64,000 nucleotides of DNA from an uncultured Parabacteroides sp. (GTDB lineage Bacteria; Bacteroidota; Bacteroidia; Bacteroidales; Tannerellaceae), in NCBI GenBank assembly GCA_900541965.1, contig UQLN01000016.1, forward strand, positions 20,953 through 84,952. The letters run 5' to 3'. Below, piece by piece: positions 43,780 to 53,041 of the stretch. The first letter of the stretch is position 1. Each line of letters starts with the position of its first letter. Made by a program: the position numbers and the translations under genes. Under the pieces are notes generated by a model. That model had not been told where the DNA came from, did not search any database, and was given only the letters and a program-made list of their open reading frames with translations.

Positions 43780-44769
43780 ATGAAACATTTAATTCTCACC
43801 CTTTCTTTCATCCTGGGGAGCCTACTGACAAGTTATGCACAACACCCCACTCTGAAGTTTAACAAAAACGGGAAATTTAAAATCGTACAATTTACGGACG
43901 TTCATTATATCCATGGAAACCCGAAATCCGATATAGCTGTTGAACGGATTAATGAAGTCTTGGATGCAGAAAAGCCTGATTTGGTTATTTTTACCGGGGA
44001 TGTCATTTTCGGTGCTCCTGCCGAAGAAGGTATGCGTACAATATTAAACCTTACTTCCAGCCGAAAAATTCCTTTCGCCGTAACATTCGGAAACCATGAT
44101 GATGAACAGGGATTAACCCGTTCGCAGTTATTCGATATTATGAAATCAATCCCTTACAATCTGACAGATTCCGTACCGGGAGTTTCCGGAGGTTCCAATT
44201 TCATTCTGCCATTGAAATCATCCGATGGCAAAAAGGATGCGGTTATTCTTTACTGCTTTGACTCACATTCTTATTCCAAAATTAATGGAGTGAAAGGTTA
44301 TGATTACATCAAATTTGACCAGGTACAATGGTACCGTGAGAATAGTGCACGTTTTACCAAACAAAACGGAGGAACTCCAATCCCTTCCTTAGCATTCTTC
44401 CACATAGCACTTCCCGAATATGCAGAAGCTTCTACTGACGAAAGAGCTATGTTGGTCGGAACACGCAAAGAAAAAAGCTGCCCTCCCGAACTTAACTCCG
44501 GATTATTCACAGCTATGAAAGAGATGGGCGATGTTTCGGCTGTTTTTGTCGGACACGACCATGATAATGATTATGCAGTTTACTGGAAAGGTATCTTATT
44601 GGCATTCGGTCGTTATACCGGAGGGGATACAGTTTACAACAACCTGCCTAACGGAGCACGTATAATCGAAATGACAGAAGGTAAAGAAGGATTCGATACA
44701 TGGATCCGCCTGAAGGATAACAAAATTATCGATAAGATAAACTTCCCTACTTATTTTGAAAAGAAATAG
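43780..44769 (+). CDS. Secreted calcineurin-like metallophosphoesterase
   Basis: A 329-residue enzyme with a cleavable signal peptide (MKHLILTLSFILGSLLTSYA). Metal-binding blocks in order: IVQFTDVHYIHG, IFTGDVIFG, TFGNHDDEQG, FFHIALPEY and FVGHDHDND. This order fits the periplasmic phosphodiesterase/purple-acid-like group. It stands alone with its own -7 box and a shared terminator. It is only distantly similar to the reverse-strand phosphoesterase lipoprotein next door and lacks a lipobox. Substrate unknown; phosphate scavenging is likely. Confidence 0.83.
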   Translation: MKHLILTLSFILGSLLTSYAQHPTLKFNKNGKFKIVQFTDVHYIHGNPKSDIAVERINEVLDAEKPDLVIFTGDVIFGAPAEEGMRTILNLTSSRKIPFAVTFGNHDDEQGLTRSQLFDIMKSIPYNLTDSVPGVSGGSNFILPLKSSDGKKDAVILYCFDSHSYSKINGVKGYDYIKFDQVQWYRENSARFTKQNGGTPIPSLAFFHIALPEYAEASTDERAMLVGTRKEKSCPPELNSGLFTAMKEMGDVSAVFVGHDHDNDYAVYWKGILLAFGRYTGGDTVYNNLPNGARIIEMTEGKEGFDTWIRLKDNKIIDKINFPTYFEKK

Positions 44770-44797
44770 ATCTGAGATTTACTTATCGGCACCTAAC

Positions 44798-44841
44798 AAA
44801 AAATGGAGATTGGATACCTTATAATCCAATCTCCATTTTTT
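44798..44841. terminator. Bidirectional terminator, convergent genes
   Basis: A perfect 18-bp stem (arms 44798-44815 and 44824-44841) with A6 and T6 at the outer ends and an eight-base loop. It works for the phosphoesterase gene (+) and for the PEP-synthase-like gene (-). Confidence 0.93.
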
Positions 44842-44864
44842 ATGTATTCCAAGGAATATTTTTT

Positions 44865-47825
44865 CTATTCGCCGGGTTTTAACACAACTCCCAGACTTCT
44901 CTTCCCATCCATCTTTATCACCACCGGTTTATCAAAATGAACATGCCGCAAATATTCGGTTTCCTCCACAACCGGACAAGCATTCAGATATGCTTCATCA
45001 AACCATCCATCTCCTTTAAACGGATTTATTGTAAAATAACCGACGCCAAAAGATGTCAGGTTCTGAAAGAAGTGGGTACCCTGACTCGGGTCTACGCGAT
45101 AGTTTTCCAATCCACATTCCACAATAACACGTGCATTACTGATATGAGGCCACTTCACCGGAATACCTAACCAGGGGTCACTGCTACCCCAACGGCCGGG
45201 GCCGACCAAAACGTATCCTTTATCATCTCCGGTGAATTGCCGGTTTATTTTTTCAATCTCATATGCAATCAGTTGCGTATTAGATGAATTGAAGGCTTCT
45301 GTCTTAACATAAATCACATCCTGTACATCCGAAATAATCCCATGCCCCAGTACACTGGAAGAAGACAAGATTGTATCTTCCTTCTGCACTAAGGTTAAAT
45401 CCTCTTCCATTATCTCTTTATTATCTACAATTGGACGGATCTGAAGTAAATAGAATGTTGCTTGGGAAGAATCTTCCTGATTAATATTCACGGCAAACTC
45501 TATTTCTATCGGACGTCCCATCTCATCCTGCCCGATGTGTAAAATAGAATCTAATGTTTCAGCCAGGGGAAATACATCATGTTGTAAGATATTTACAAAC
45601 GACAAAATTTTACGTCCGCCCGGATAATAGCCGTCCCGGATAATCTGGTCGTACGGATCGTAGGTAGATACTATATATTTCAGGGCACCATCCGCATCTG
45701 CATCTTTCAACCCTAGACGTAATAAATTAAATGAATCGTCTACCGAAAACTGTTCCGCCAGATTTTTCAAATCCAATGCATAAAAACGGGTTTGCGTTTC
45801 ACGCAAAGCAAAATCCATTGTACTCATCTGCAAAATATTCCGTGGGTGACGGGGAGAAAAACGAAGAGTTTGACCACCATCGACAATGTATTTGCCAAGT
45901 CCCAAGGCAATATTGGCTATACCGTCTTCCGCCTTTTCATTCCCTATCGGATAAAAATTCAAAGAGCGGGCCACTCCTGATATTGTCGGATAGAAACGGT
46001 CGCTATAACTATTACCAATCACTTCCTGCAAAACAATAGCCATTTTCTCCTGGTCGATAAGATTGGAAGTAGCCGTCATATAAGCTTTACTATCTCGATA
46101 GAAAACCGATGCATATACGGCTTTAATAGCATCGCTAACCGTACGAAGCATTTCATATTTATCATCGATCTTAGGCACCATATAGGTTGAATAGATACCG
46201 GCAAAAGGCTGATAGTGGGAATCTTCCAACAAGCTGGAAGAACGTACGGCTATCGGGCTTTTCACGACATCGAAAAATGCCATTAAGTCTTCGATAAGTC
46301 GCGCCGGCAAGCTGGCACGCAGGAAATATTTAAGAATCGTATCATCATCTATCTCACTCAACGCTACCGGATACAATTCATTTGTATCCATAAACTCATC
46401 GAAAATATCCGTACAGATAACAACAGTCTTCGGAATTGTTACAGCAAAATTTTCATGTTCCAAAACCGGGTAACGTTTAACCATAGCACCGATAAAAGCC
46501 AAACCTCTGCCCTTTCCTCCTAAAGAACCATCACCGATACGTGCAAAATTACTGTATTCATCAAAACGATCTTTCTGATAGATAGCAACCACACCTGTAT
46601 TCTTCATCCGCCGATATTGGACAATCAGGTCGAATATCAGTTTCCGTGCTTCATCCATATCTTTATAGTCGCTTACGTCTACACGCTTAAGAACTTCCGC
46701 CGGGGGAAACATGGCACGGGAATAGAAGAAACGGGAAAAGTGGTTGCGGCTCAAATGGTAAACCAGCGAATCATCGGGAATCTGGAAGACTTTCTTTTGC
46801 AAATCCTTCAAGTCTTTGATACGCATAATTTCCTCTTTGGTCTGTGGATTCAAAATAACAAAATCGCCAAAACCAAAACGCTGCATGATCTTTTTACGAA
46901 GATCCTGCGGATAACTTTTAGAATTCTTATCTATGAATGAAGCACCTAACTCCTCTGCATAAATCCGGTTATTAGATTCTGATGATTCCAGAACAAAAGG
47001 TATTATTAACCCGGTCTTCCGCACATACTGCCCGAATTTATATCCGGCATAAGGGTCTTTGACCCCATCGTGCATAAAACTCATATCCGAGATTATTCCC
47101 AGCATATTATCCCTGTACTGGTTAAATATGCGTACAGCCTCTTCGTAAGTACGGGCCAGTTTAATTTTCGGACGTCCGCGCATACGCAACGTACGTTGAT
47201 GCCCGTTTAATGCCTCTTTTGCAAACATCTGGCTTTGTTCCAGTACAAATTTATACAGGTGCGGCAAAGCTGACGAATAAAAACGAATCGAATCTTCTAC
47301 TAACAAAATAATCTGAACTCCGACACTGGCGGTATCGTCCGGAGCATTCATTTTATCCTCAATTAACTTAATGATAGCAAGGAGCAAATCCGAGTTTCCC
47401 AACCAACTGAACACATAATCGATAGCACTCAAATCTTCGTTAGCGATTCGTTTGGATACTTCTTTTGAAAAAGGAGTGAGTACTACAATCGGTATATTCG
47501 GATAATGCAACTTTATTTCCTTTGCTGCCGAGAAAATATCCCGGTTATCCATATTCGGCATACAGATAATCAACTCGAAATTTCTATCTTTTAATTCAGC
47601 CAATGCCTCAGCTTCGGATGTTACCTGGGTAAAACGCGGAGGATAACGCAGACTCAAAGAAGTATATTCATTGAATATCTGTTCGTCCACCCTACCGTCA
47701 TCTTCCAACATAAAAGCATCATATTTTGTAGCAATAAGCAATACATTATATATACGCTTATTCATCAAATTTGCAAATGAAGTGTCTTTAAAGACTAGAT
47801 TCTTAAAATCTGGTATTCCGCTCAT
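44865..47825 (-). CDS. Receiver-domain/PEP-synthase-like ATP-grasp protein
   Basis: A 986-residue protein. Residues about 24-165 form a receiver-like fold whose phospho-acceptor region (FELIICMPNMDNRD) lacks the usual Asp. Residues about 170-330 form a second receiver with LLVEDS and IISDMSF, so a possible acceptor Asp. The rest is a pyruvate-phosphate-dikinase N-terminal ATP-grasp domain: GSLGGKGRGLAFIGAMV, AVRSSSLLEDSHYQPFAGIY, MAIVLQEVIGNSYSDRFYP, FYLLQIRPIV. The swivelling phosphohistidine and C-terminal PEP-barrel domains are absent, so it cannot be a normal PEP synthase. A distinctive C-terminal block (YVLVGPGRWGSSDPWLG) follows. It is monocistronic, with a full consensus promoter, and divergent from the second gdh gene. 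Function unknown; a regulatory phosphotransferase is possible. Confidence 0.8.
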   Translation of the reverse strand: MSGIPDFKNLVFKDTSFANLMNKRIYNVLLIATKYDAFMLEDDGRVDEQIFNEYTSLSLRYPPRFTQVTSEAEALAELKDRNFELIICMPNMDNRDIFSAAKEIKLHYPNIPIVVLTPFSKEVSKRIANEDLSAIDYVFSWLGNSDLLLAIIKLIEDKMNAPDDTASVGVQIILLVEDSIRFYSSALPHLYKFVLEQSQMFAKEALNGHQRTLRMRGRPKIKLARTYEEAVRIFNQYRDNMLGIISDMSFMHDGVKDPYAGYKFGQYVRKTGLIIPFVLESSESNNRIYAEELGASFIDKNSKSYPQDLRKKIMQRFGFGDFVILNPQTKEEIMRIKDLKDLQKKVFQIPDDSLVYHLSRNHFSRFFYSRAMFPPAEVLKRVDVSDYKDMDEARKLIFDLIVQYRRMKNTGVVAIYQKDRFDEYSNFARIGDGSLGGKGRGLAFIGAMVKRYPVLEHENFAVTIPKTVVICTDIFDEFMDTNELYPVALSEIDDDTILKYFLRASLPARLIEDLMAFFDVVKSPIAVRSSSLLEDSHYQPFAGIYSTYMVPKIDDKYEMLRTVSDAIKAVYASVFYRDSKAYMTATSNLIDQEKMAIVLQEVIGNSYSDRFYPTISGVARSLNFYPIGNEKAEDGIANIALGLGKYIVDGGQTLRFSPRHPRNILQMSTMDFALRETQTRFYALDLKNLAEQFSVDDSFNLLRLGLKDADADGALKYIVSTYDPYDQIIRDGYYPGGRKILSFVNILQHDVFPLAETLDSILHIGQDEMGRPIEIEFAVNINQEDSSQATFYLLQIRPIVDNKEIMEEDLTLVQKEDTILSSSSVLGHGIISDVQDVIYVKTEAFNSSNTQLIAYEIEKINRQFTGDDKGYVLVGPGRWGSSDPWLGIPVKWPHISNARVIVECGLENYRVDPSQGTHFFQNLTSFGVGYFTINPFKGDGWFDEAYLNACPVVEETEYLRHVHFDKPVVIKMDGKRSLGVVLKPGE

Positions 47826-47850
47826 AATATTATTGGGTTATATCTGTGTC

Positions 47851-47880
47851 CAAATGTAAGGAAAAAAAATTTTCGTTCAA
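47851..47880 (-). promoter_or_regulatory. Promoter of the receiver/PEP-synthase-like gene
   Basis: On the minus strand TTG (47880-47878), 19 bases, then TACATTTG (47858-47851). This is a full consensus match 26 bases before the start codon. Confidence 0.75.
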
Positions 47881-47977
47881 CCATTTATCTACGAATTGCC
47901 CGGTAACAATTGTAATTCATCCTTAAAAACATTGTTCAATAACATAATTTTTACTATCAAAAAGTAAGCAAAAACCA

Positions 47978-48006
47978 TTGCCAGTCCATTAAATTCCCTA
48001 CATTTG
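47978..48006 (+). promoter_or_regulatory. Promoter of the second glutamate dehydrogenase gene
   Basis: TTG at 47978-47980, 18 bases, then TACATTTG (47999-48006). It is divergent from the neighbouring promoter, with about 97 bases between the two -33 elements. Confidence 0.7.
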
Positions 48007-48041
48007 CCAACAGAATGTCATCCTAAAAGAAATTATATACT

Positions 48042-49376
48042 ATGAAGACTGAAGTTATCTTATCCGCACTTGAAGCAAAACATCCGGGAGAAAAGGAATA
48101 TTTGCAAGCAGTGAAAGAAGTTCTTTTATCTATTGAAGAAGTGTACAATCAGCATCCGGAATTCGAAAAAGCCAAAATTATCGAACGTCTGGTTGAACCG
48201 GACCGTATTTTTACTTTCCGTGTGCCTTGGGTAGATGATAAAGGTGAAATCCAGGTTAATCTGGGATATCGTGTACAATTTAACAACGCGATCGGCCCGT
48301 ATAAGGGAGGTATCCGTTTTCACCCGTCCGTAAATTTGTCTATTCTTAAATTCTTAGGTTTTGAACAGACATTCAAAAATGCACTGACAACATTACCTAT
48401 GGGTGGTGGTAAAGGTGGTTCAGACTTCGCACCTCGCGGAAAAAGTGATGCTGAAATCATGCGTTTTTGCCAATCTTTCATTCTTGAATTATGGCGTAAC
48501 CTGGGTCCGGACCGTGATGTTCCAGCAGGCGACATCGGTGTAGGCGGACGTGAAGTTGGCTATATGTATGGCATGTATAAAAAGCTTGCACGCGAAAACA
48601 CAGGTACTTTTACTGGTAAAGGCATGGAATTCGGAGGTTCTATCCTTCGTCCGGAAGCGACAGGTTTCGGTGCACTGTATTTTGTACATCAAATGTTGGA
48701 AACTCATGGTATCGATATAAAAGATAAGACGGTTGCTGTTTCCGGTTTCGGAAATGTAGCATGGGGTGCAGCAACAAAAGCTACCGAATTAGGTGCAAAA
48801 GTTGTTACTATCTCCGGTCCTGACGGATATATATACGACCCGGATGGTATTTCCGGCGAAAAGATTGACTATATGCTGGAACTTCGCAACTCCGGTAACG
48901 ATATCGTTGCTCCTTATGCAGAAGAATATCCGAATGCTAAATTCTTCCCGGGCAAAAAACCATGGGAACAAAAAGTTGATATAGCTCTTCCTTGTGCAAC
49001 TCAAAACGAACTGGATGTTAACGATGCACGTATCTTAATCGAAAACAAAACATTATGTGTTGCAGAAGTTTCTAACATGGGATGTACGGCAGAAGCTGTT
49101 GATCTGTTTATAGAACACAACCAGTTATTTGCTCCGGGTAAAGCTGTTAATGCAGGTGGTGTAGCAACTTCCGGCCTGGAAATGACACAGAATGCGATGC
49201 ATATCTCTTGGCCAGCAGCAGAGGTTGATGCCAGACTTCACCAGATTATGAGTGATATTCACGAACAATGTGTAGCCCATGGTAGAGATGGCAAATACAT
49301 TAACTACGTAAAAGGGGCAAACATTGCCGGTTTCATGAAGGTTGCGAAAGCAATGATGGCTCAAGGTGTGGTATAA
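48042..49376 (+). CDS. Glutamate dehydrogenase, second copy
   Basis: A 444-residue hexameric-type enzyme that closely resembles gdhA at 38215 across its length, including LPMGGGKGGSDF with the catalytic Lys. The coenzyme fold differs: VAVSGFGNVAWG then ISGPDG, in place of SGSGNVAQY and SDSDG. This replaces residues near the 2'-phosphate pocket and may broaden or switch the coenzyme to NAD. It has its own promoter and terminator. Bacteroides carry an NADP enzyme and an NAD(P) enzyme with different ammonia responses, and this could be the latter. Confidence 0.93.
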   Translation: MKTEVILSALEAKHPGEKEYLQAVKEVLLSIEEVYNQHPEFEKAKIIERLVEPDRIFTFRVPWVDDKGEIQVNLGYRVQFNNAIGPYKGGIRFHPSVNLSILKFLGFEQTFKNALTTLPMGGGKGGSDFAPRGKSDAEIMRFCQSFILELWRNLGPDRDVPAGDIGVGGREVGYMYGMYKKLARENTGTFTGKGMEFGGSILRPEATGFGALYFVHQMLETHGIDIKDKTVAVSGFGNVAWGAATKATELGAKVVTISGPDGYIYDPDGISGEKIDYMLELRNSGNDIVAPYAEEYPNAKFFPGKKPWEQKVDIALPCATQNELDVNDARILIENKTLCVAEVSNMGCTAEAVDLFIEHNQLFAPGKAVNAGGVATSGLEMTQNAMHISWPAAEVDARLHQIMSDIHEQCVAHGRDGKYINYVKGANIAGFMKVAKAMMAQGVV

Positions 49377-49395
49377 TAATATTAAACCTGATAAT

Positions 49396-49432
49396 AAAAA
49401 AGCGAGTAGTAAATTTACCGCTCGCTTTTTTT
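49396..49432. terminator. Bidirectional terminator after the second gdh gene
   Basis: Stem AAAAAAGCGAG (49396-49406) pairs with CTCGCTTTTTT (49421-49431), with an additional GTAAATTTAC dyad in the loop. It serves gdh (+) and ruvC (-). Confidence 0.88.
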
Positions 49433-49439
49433 ATACCTA

Positions 49440-49997
49440 TTACCGGACTTTTCCCGGATTCTTCGCTATATAATCCTTCCAACCGGTATATTTCTTTTCT
49501 ACAACCGGATTGTTTGTCTGAAAAAAATGACATACTGCAGCAGCCAGACCATCCGTTGCATCCAGTTGGGGCAACATGGCATCTTCGGGTATATGAAGGA
49601 AACGTTGTAGCATTCCTGCGACCTGTTCTTTTGAGGCATTTCCATTTCCCGTAATAGACATCTTTATTTTCAATGGTGCATATTCAAATATAGGAATATC
49701 ACGTTCCAAAGCAGCTGCCATTGCAACTCCCTGAGCTCGTCCCAATTTTAACATACTCTGTACATTCTTACCGAAAAAGGGAGCTTCAATAGCCAGTTCG
49801 TCCGGATGATACTGGTCTATTAAGGACAATACTCTTTCAAATATTTTACGTAATCGCAGATAATGGTCTTCATACTTATTAAGTTGCAAAATACCCATTG
49901 CCTGCAATTTGGGTTTATTTCCTTCTATCTGCAAAACTCCATACCCCATGACTATTGTTCCGGGGTCAATACCTAATATGACACGATCTTTCGTCAT
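49440..49997 (-). CDS. ruvC: Holliday junction resolvase RuvC
   Basis: A dimeric endonuclease that cleaves Holliday junctions after RuvAB branch migration. The four acidic residues are visible: Asp11 (LGIDPG), Glu71 ([10 protein letters not shown]), Asp146 and Asp149 (QLDATDG). At 185 residues it has normal length. It is downstream of a DUF4286 gene with a 19-base gap, a pairing common in Bacteroidetes. It ends at the shared terminator. Confidence 0.95.
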   Translation of the reverse strand: MTKDRVILGIDPGTIVMGYGVLQIEGNKPKLQAMGILQLNKYEDHYLRLRKIFERVLSLIDQYHPDELAIEAPFFGKNVQSMLKLGRAQGVAMAAALERDIPIFEYAPLKIKMSITGNGNASKEQVAGMLQRFLHIPEDAMLPQLDATDGLAAAVCHFFQTNNPVVEKKYTGWKDYIAKNPGKVR

Positions 49998-50016
49998 CTA
50001 TCTATGTATGCAGATT

Positions 50017-50325
50017 CTAAATATCCAATTCTTCCATAATAGTAGAAAAACCAATCATCCTTTGCTGGAAACGTTCTACCAACTCAGACTGTATGGCAAT
50101 CCCTTCCTCTTCCAGCCATCGCTGCAGGACATCCATGTTCTCAACATGAAACTGGATAGCCAAACTTTCTCCCTCTTCTTGATTATCATGCAAGATTCTG
50201 CGCATAGAAGGATTGGTTAACCTCCTACCCGCCAATACTTTCGGTATGTAATCAGACTTCAAAAACGCTAAACTCTCACTCAAAATATCTCTATCTATAT
50301 GGAAGGTCGTATTAAAAACTATCAT
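50017..50325 (-). CDS. DUF4286 family protein
   Basis: A 102-residue soluble protein (MIVFNTTFHIDRDI, FLKSDYIPKVLAGRRLTNPS, AIQFHVENMDVLQRWLEEEG). I recognise it as the small DUF4286 family that often precedes ruvC in Bacteroidetes. The fold resembles a ferredoxin-like dimer, but no function is known. It is the first gene of the reverse-strand pair and has a -7 box at 50348. Confidence 0.78.
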   Translation of the reverse strand: MIVFNTTFHIDRDILSESLAFLKSDYIPKVLAGRRLTNPSMRRILHDNQEEGESLAIQFHVENMDVLQRWLEEEGIAIQSELVERFQQRMIGFSTIMEELDI

Positions 50326-50347
50326 TGCTTATCTATAAATTTTAATA

Positions 50348-50355
50348 CAAAGATA
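50348..50355 (-). promoter_or_regulatory. -7 box for the DUF4286/ruvC unit
   Basis: TATCTTTG on the minus strand, a full consensus match 22 bases before the start codon. The -33 region is unclear. Confidence 0.5.
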
Positions 50356-50377
50356 ACGCATATCTCAGGAAAAACTC

Positions 50378-50385
50378 TATATTTG
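50378..50385 (+). promoter_or_regulatory. -7 box for tRNA-Ala
   Basis: TATATTTG, 16 bases before the tRNA. It is divergent from the DUF4286 -7 box. Confidence 0.6.
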
Positions 50386-50401
50386 CATACGAAAATGAAA
50401 T

Positions 50402-50475
50402 GGGGCATTAGCTCATCTGGCTAGAGCGTCAGACTGGCAGTCTGAAGGTGATCGGTTCGAGTCCGATATGCTCCA
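50402..50475 (+). tRNA. tRNA-Ala (anticodon GGC)
   Basis: A 74-nt cloverleaf. Acceptor GGGGCAT pairs with ATGCTCC (one G-T pair), the anticodon loop CTGGCAG sits on stem TCAGA/TCTGA, and the T loop is GTTCGAG. The anticodon GGC decodes GCC/GCU (alanine). CCA is not encoded. It stands at the left border of an AT-rich polysaccharide region. Confidence 0.93.
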
Positions 50476-50923
50476 CATTACACTTTGATAATCAATCATT
50501 TAAACAGAAACAAGACCTAAATATTAACTACAACCTTTTCAGTCTTGTTTCTATTTCCTCAATCAACCATTAAAATTTACCGAGTTATATCTACTACATT
50601 CTTTGTTTCACTAACAAAGATACCATAAATAGAAAAACTTCCTCTTTTTAAATCCTTCTGAGTAAAAGCACATCATTTTCGCCACACAAAACGATAAACC
50701 TTAAAATTCAAATCGTTTATAACAACGCCTTTACTCCCCTGATAAACAAGCAGAAATTACCGGAAGTATAAAAAAAGAATTTGATTATCACCAACACATT
50801 GATTTACACACTTATAACAAGCAAACAAGAGTTAAGCTATTGTACAAAAAAATCATATTTTATACTTTTGTTCGTTTTTTTAATGCTTCAAATCAACAAT
50901 TATAAGTATTATATTATTAAAAT
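50476..50923. other. AT-rich gap with -7 box before the wbp-type operon
   Basis: No gene is seen. TACTTTTG at 50873-50880 is a full -7 match 43 bases before the first polysaccharide gene; no -33 TTG was found at the usual spacing. No copy of the tRNA 3' end and no integrase were found here. Confidence 0.5.
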
Positions 50924-51868
50924 ATGAATACAGATATAGATAGTCATCAAAAATTTGCACTTATAGGAGTTGCAGGATATATTGCTCCCCGACATTTAAC
51001 AGCAATGCAATCATTAGGGTACGATTTGGTAGTGGCACATGACATATTTGATAGTGTAGGAATGATTGACAGATATTTTCCTCATGCATATTTTACTACA
51101 GATTTAAACGATTTTAAAAAGCGCATAGTTACGAACCGTGTAGACAACCTGACAGTGTGTACCCCCAACTGTTTTCATTGTACTCACACGATAATGGGAT
51201 TAGAAGCTGGTGCCAATGTGATATGTGAGAAGCCTTTAACACTAGCCTCCGATGACTTATCCAGAATGGACACATGCCAACATACTACAGGCCGCCATAT
51301 ATGGCCAATACTGCAGCTACGCCTTCACCCGGAAATAGAAAAGCTGAAACAATTGGTTGAAAACAGTGATCCCTATACAACCTATGACATCGACCTTACG
51401 TATATTACCCCCAGAGGCAACTGGTATGCGGCCTCTTGGAAAGGCGATCCATCCAAAAGTGGAGGTTTGGTAGCAAATATCGGTATTCATTTTATAGATA
51501 TGTTGCATTGGATATTCGGCACAGCGGAAAAAGTAATCGTTCATCACTTATCTCTTGATTGTGCAGCAGTTTTTTTACAATTAAAGAAAGCTCGTGTTAG
51601 ATATTTTTTAAGTGTTAATCCCAAACACAGTCCTTTGCATGAAAGTAATCCGATGTCCCCTTACAGGCATATTACCATTAATGGCAAGGATTTCAACTTC
51701 ACAAACGGATTTACAGATCTTCATACTTTAAGTTATGACCGAATATTTGCAGGCAAAGGTTTTTCGCTAGATGATACGAGGGATTCCATCAATACACTCG
51801 AAACGATACGCCAAGCTACTGTGATTGGATTAACGGGCGACTATCATCCATTGCTTCGAAAATTGTAA
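50924..51868 (+). CDS. WbpB/WlbA-type UDP-GlcNAc uronate 3-dehydrogenase
   Basis: A 314-residue Gfo/Idh/MocA enzyme that oxidises the 3-OH of UDP-N-acetylglucosaminuronate, the second step towards UDP-2,3-diacetamido sugars. Rossmann start FALIGVAGYIAPRHLTAM, family motif CEKPLTLAS (Lys103) and active-site blocks RLHPEIEKL, SWKGDPSKSGG and NIGIHFIDMLHW all match WlbA/WbpB. It heads a four-gene unit with the aminotransferase, acetyltransferase and 6-dehydrogenase of the same pathway, which makes the assignment firm. Confidence 0.9.
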   Translation: MNTDIDSHQKFALIGVAGYIAPRHLTAMQSLGYDLVVAHDIFDSVGMIDRYFPHAYFTTDLNDFKKRIVTNRVDNLTVCTPNCFHCTHTIMGLEAGANVICEKPLTLASDDLSRMDTCQHTTGRHIWPILQLRLHPEIEKLKQLVENSDPYTTYDIDLTYITPRGNWYAASWKGDPSKSGGLVANIGIHFIDMLHWIFGTAEKVIVHHLSLDCAAVFLQLKKARVRYFLSVNPKHSPLHESNPMSPYRHITINGKDFNFTNGFTDLHTLSYDRIFAGKGFSLDDTRDSINTLETIRQATVIGLTGDYHPLLRKL

Positions 51869-51901
51869 TTTTTTAATGGATATTTTTCAAAGATACAAAC
51901 T

Positions 51902-53038
51902 ATGATGATAAAAATGGTTGATTTATACAATCAGTACCTTAGTATATCTAATGAGATAAATCATGCGATTAACGAAGTTATCACCAAGTCTGCTTTTATC
52001 AAAGGCTCCGCTGTTGAACTATTTGAAGAAGAATTGTCTCAGTTTCTAAATGTGAAACACTGTATCACATGTGGCAACGGAACTGATGCCATTCTGCTAT
52101 CATTGATGGCTATCGGCCTAAAGCAAGGTGATGAAGTGATTATGCCTGCTTTTTCATTTGCTGCCGTGGCAGAGGCTGTAATTTTATTAGGAGGAGTACC
52201 TGTTTTTGCCGATGTCGATCCTTATACTTTCAATATTAGTACAGCCAGTGTAACACGCCTGATATCAAGCCAAACCAAAGCTATCATTCCAGTACATCTT
52301 TTCGGTCAACCATGCGAAATGATTGAATTAATAAAAATAGCAGAAAAGTACGGGCTAATGGTAATTGAGGATAACGCACAATCATTAGGAGCGGAATGTT
52401 ATATGGAAAATGGTACAAACAAGTATGCAGGAACCATTGGGCATATTGGATGTACCTCGTTTTTCCCGTCTAAGGTTCTTGGCTGTTTCGGTGATGGTGG
52501 AGCAGTATTTACTAATGATAATATATTGGCCGAACGAATAAGAGCATTAGCCAATCATGGCCAGATATCAAAATACAAACATCAATTTGTAGGACTCAAT
52601 TCAAGGCTCGACACCATACAAGCTGCTATACTAAGGGTTAAGTTACCTTATCTCAAACAGTGGATCGCATCTCGTAGAAGAGCTGCCCATTACTATACAT
52701 CAGAACTAAACCAATTGCCATCAGTTGAAGTCCCGGTAGAGTTTCCTCATGGTTCTCACGTTTATCATCAATATACGATAAAGGTTACACCTGATAATCG
52801 TGATGGTCTCAAGACTACATTTGAAAAAGCAGGAATAGCCTCAATGATATATTATCCCATGCCTCTATTCAAGCAACCGGCTTATTGTAATCGGTGTATT
52901 TGCGACCCAATGATGTTTAATTCGGAAAATTTATCGACATCGGTTTTATCATTGCCAATGCACAGCGAACTAACCGAACTACAACAAGATGCCGTGATTG
53001 CCACTATACGACATTATTTCACTAATAACCAGCACTAA
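51902..53038 (+). CDS. WbpE/WlbC-type PLP aminotransferase
   Basis: A DegT/DnrJ/EryC1-family sugar aminotransferase of 378 residues that puts an amino group on C3 of the keto-sugar made by the previous enzyme. CGNGTDAILLSLMA (PLP phosphate loop), VIEDNAQSLGAE (Asp157 and Gln160) and the Schiff-base Lys191 in FFPSKVLGCFGDGG are present. It lies between the 3-dehydrogenase and an acetyltransferase, as in wbp/wlb clusters, and is followed by the next gene after three bases. Confidence 0.92.
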   Translation: MMIKMVDLYNQYLSISNEINHAINEVITKSAFIKGSAVELFEEELSQFLNVKHCITCGNGTDAILLSLMAIGLKQGDEVIMPAFSFAAVAEAVILLGGVPVFADVDPYTFNISTASVTRLISSQTKAIIPVHLFGQPCEMIELIKIAEKYGLMVIEDNAQSLGAECYMENGTNKYAGTIGHIGCTSFFPSKVLGCFGDGGAVFTNDNILAERIRALANHGQISKYKHQFVGLNSRLDTIQAAILRVKLPYLKQWIASRRRAAHYYTSELNQLPSVEVPVEFPHGSHVYHQYTIKVTPDNRDGLKTTFEKAGIASMIYYPMPLFKQPAYCNRCICDPMMFNSENLSTSVLSLPMHSELTELQQDAVIATIRHYFTNNQH

Positions 53039-53041
53039 TAT

